Positions 5,721 to 5,791 of a DNA stretch of 5,791 nt are shown here, piece after piece. Source of the stretch: an uncultured cyanobacterium (GTDB lineage Bacteria > Cyanobacteriota > Cyanobacteriia > Phormidesmidales > Phormidesmidaceae); assembly GCA_938029995.1 (NCBI GenBank), contig CALHGI010000582.1, positions 1-5,791 on the forward strand, in the 5' to 3' direction. The notes beneath the pieces were generated by a model that searched no databases, was not told the DNA's origin, and was given only the letters and a program-made list of their open reading frames with translations. Both the position numbers and the translations under genes were made by a program. Within the stretch, counting starts at the first letter, position 1; each line of letters opens with the position of its first letter.

Positions 5721-5791
5721 ATGTCCGTCGCCGCCTATTTCAACGCCGATGAAAACGGCCATAAGTCCTTTGAGCTGCCCGGTGCATCCCC
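5721..5791 (+). CDS. N-terminus of a probable M1-family aminopeptidase, cut by the window edge
   Basis: Only 23 complete codons are present: MSVAAYFNADENGHKSFELP, then GAS. The GHKSFELPGA stretch matches what I remember of the N-terminus of cyanobacterial M1 (gluzincin) aminopeptidases, cytoplasmic zinc exopeptidases that remove N-terminal residues. The catalytic HEXXH motif would lie far beyond the window, so the assignment rests on this short match alone. The ATG follows a C/A-rich leader without a purine-rich ribosome binding site. The gene is divergent from the methyltransferase gene, with 121 bp between their start codons. Confidence 0.5.
   Translation, partial: MSVAAYFNADENGHKSFELPGAS

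Overview
The window comes from a cyanobacterial chromosome. Three things support this: five copies of the HIP1 octamer GCGATCGC, an NDH-1 subunit of the cyanobacterial NdhD1/NdhD2 type, and FtsW, methyltransferase and site-2 protease proteins that read like cyanobacterial family members. GC content looks moderate, by eye in the low-to-mid fifties percent. A filamentous Leptolyngbya-like lineage would fit, but that is a guess. There are no RNA genes, CRISPR arrays, insertion sequences or phage genes.

Layout from left to right. Positions 1-1317 (minus strand) hold ftsW, the septal peptidoglycan glycosyltransferase, whose 3' end lies beyond the left edge. Positions 1318-1465 are a short gap with two tandem hairpins that probably terminate ndhD. 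A consensus -35 element for ftsW appears to be embedded in the second hairpin. Positions 1466-3052 (minus) hold a complete ndhD. Positions 3053-3348 are non-coding and contain a dyad and overlapping hairpins upstream of ndhD, a terminator for the gene to the right, and a degenerate copy of that gene's last 50 bp. Positions 3349-4605 (minus) encode an M50 (site-2 protease type) membrane metalloprotease with a C-terminal TPR domain. Positions 4649-5599 (minus) encode a class I SAM-dependent methyltransferase. Positions 5600-5720 are a divergent promoter region. From 5721 the first 23 codons of a plus-strand gene, probably an M1-family aminopeptidase, run off the right edge.

The methyltransferase and protease genes are 43 bp apart on the same strand with no terminator between them, so they probably share a transcript. 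ndhD and ftsW each appear to be separate units. The genes look like core functions (electron transport, cell division, proteolysis, methylation) and do not form an evident pathway together. I see no novel multi-gene system. The most unusual features are the duplicated 3' end of the protease gene, the promoter-in-terminator arrangement between ndhD and ftsW, and a long Arg/Pro-rich tail on FtsW.
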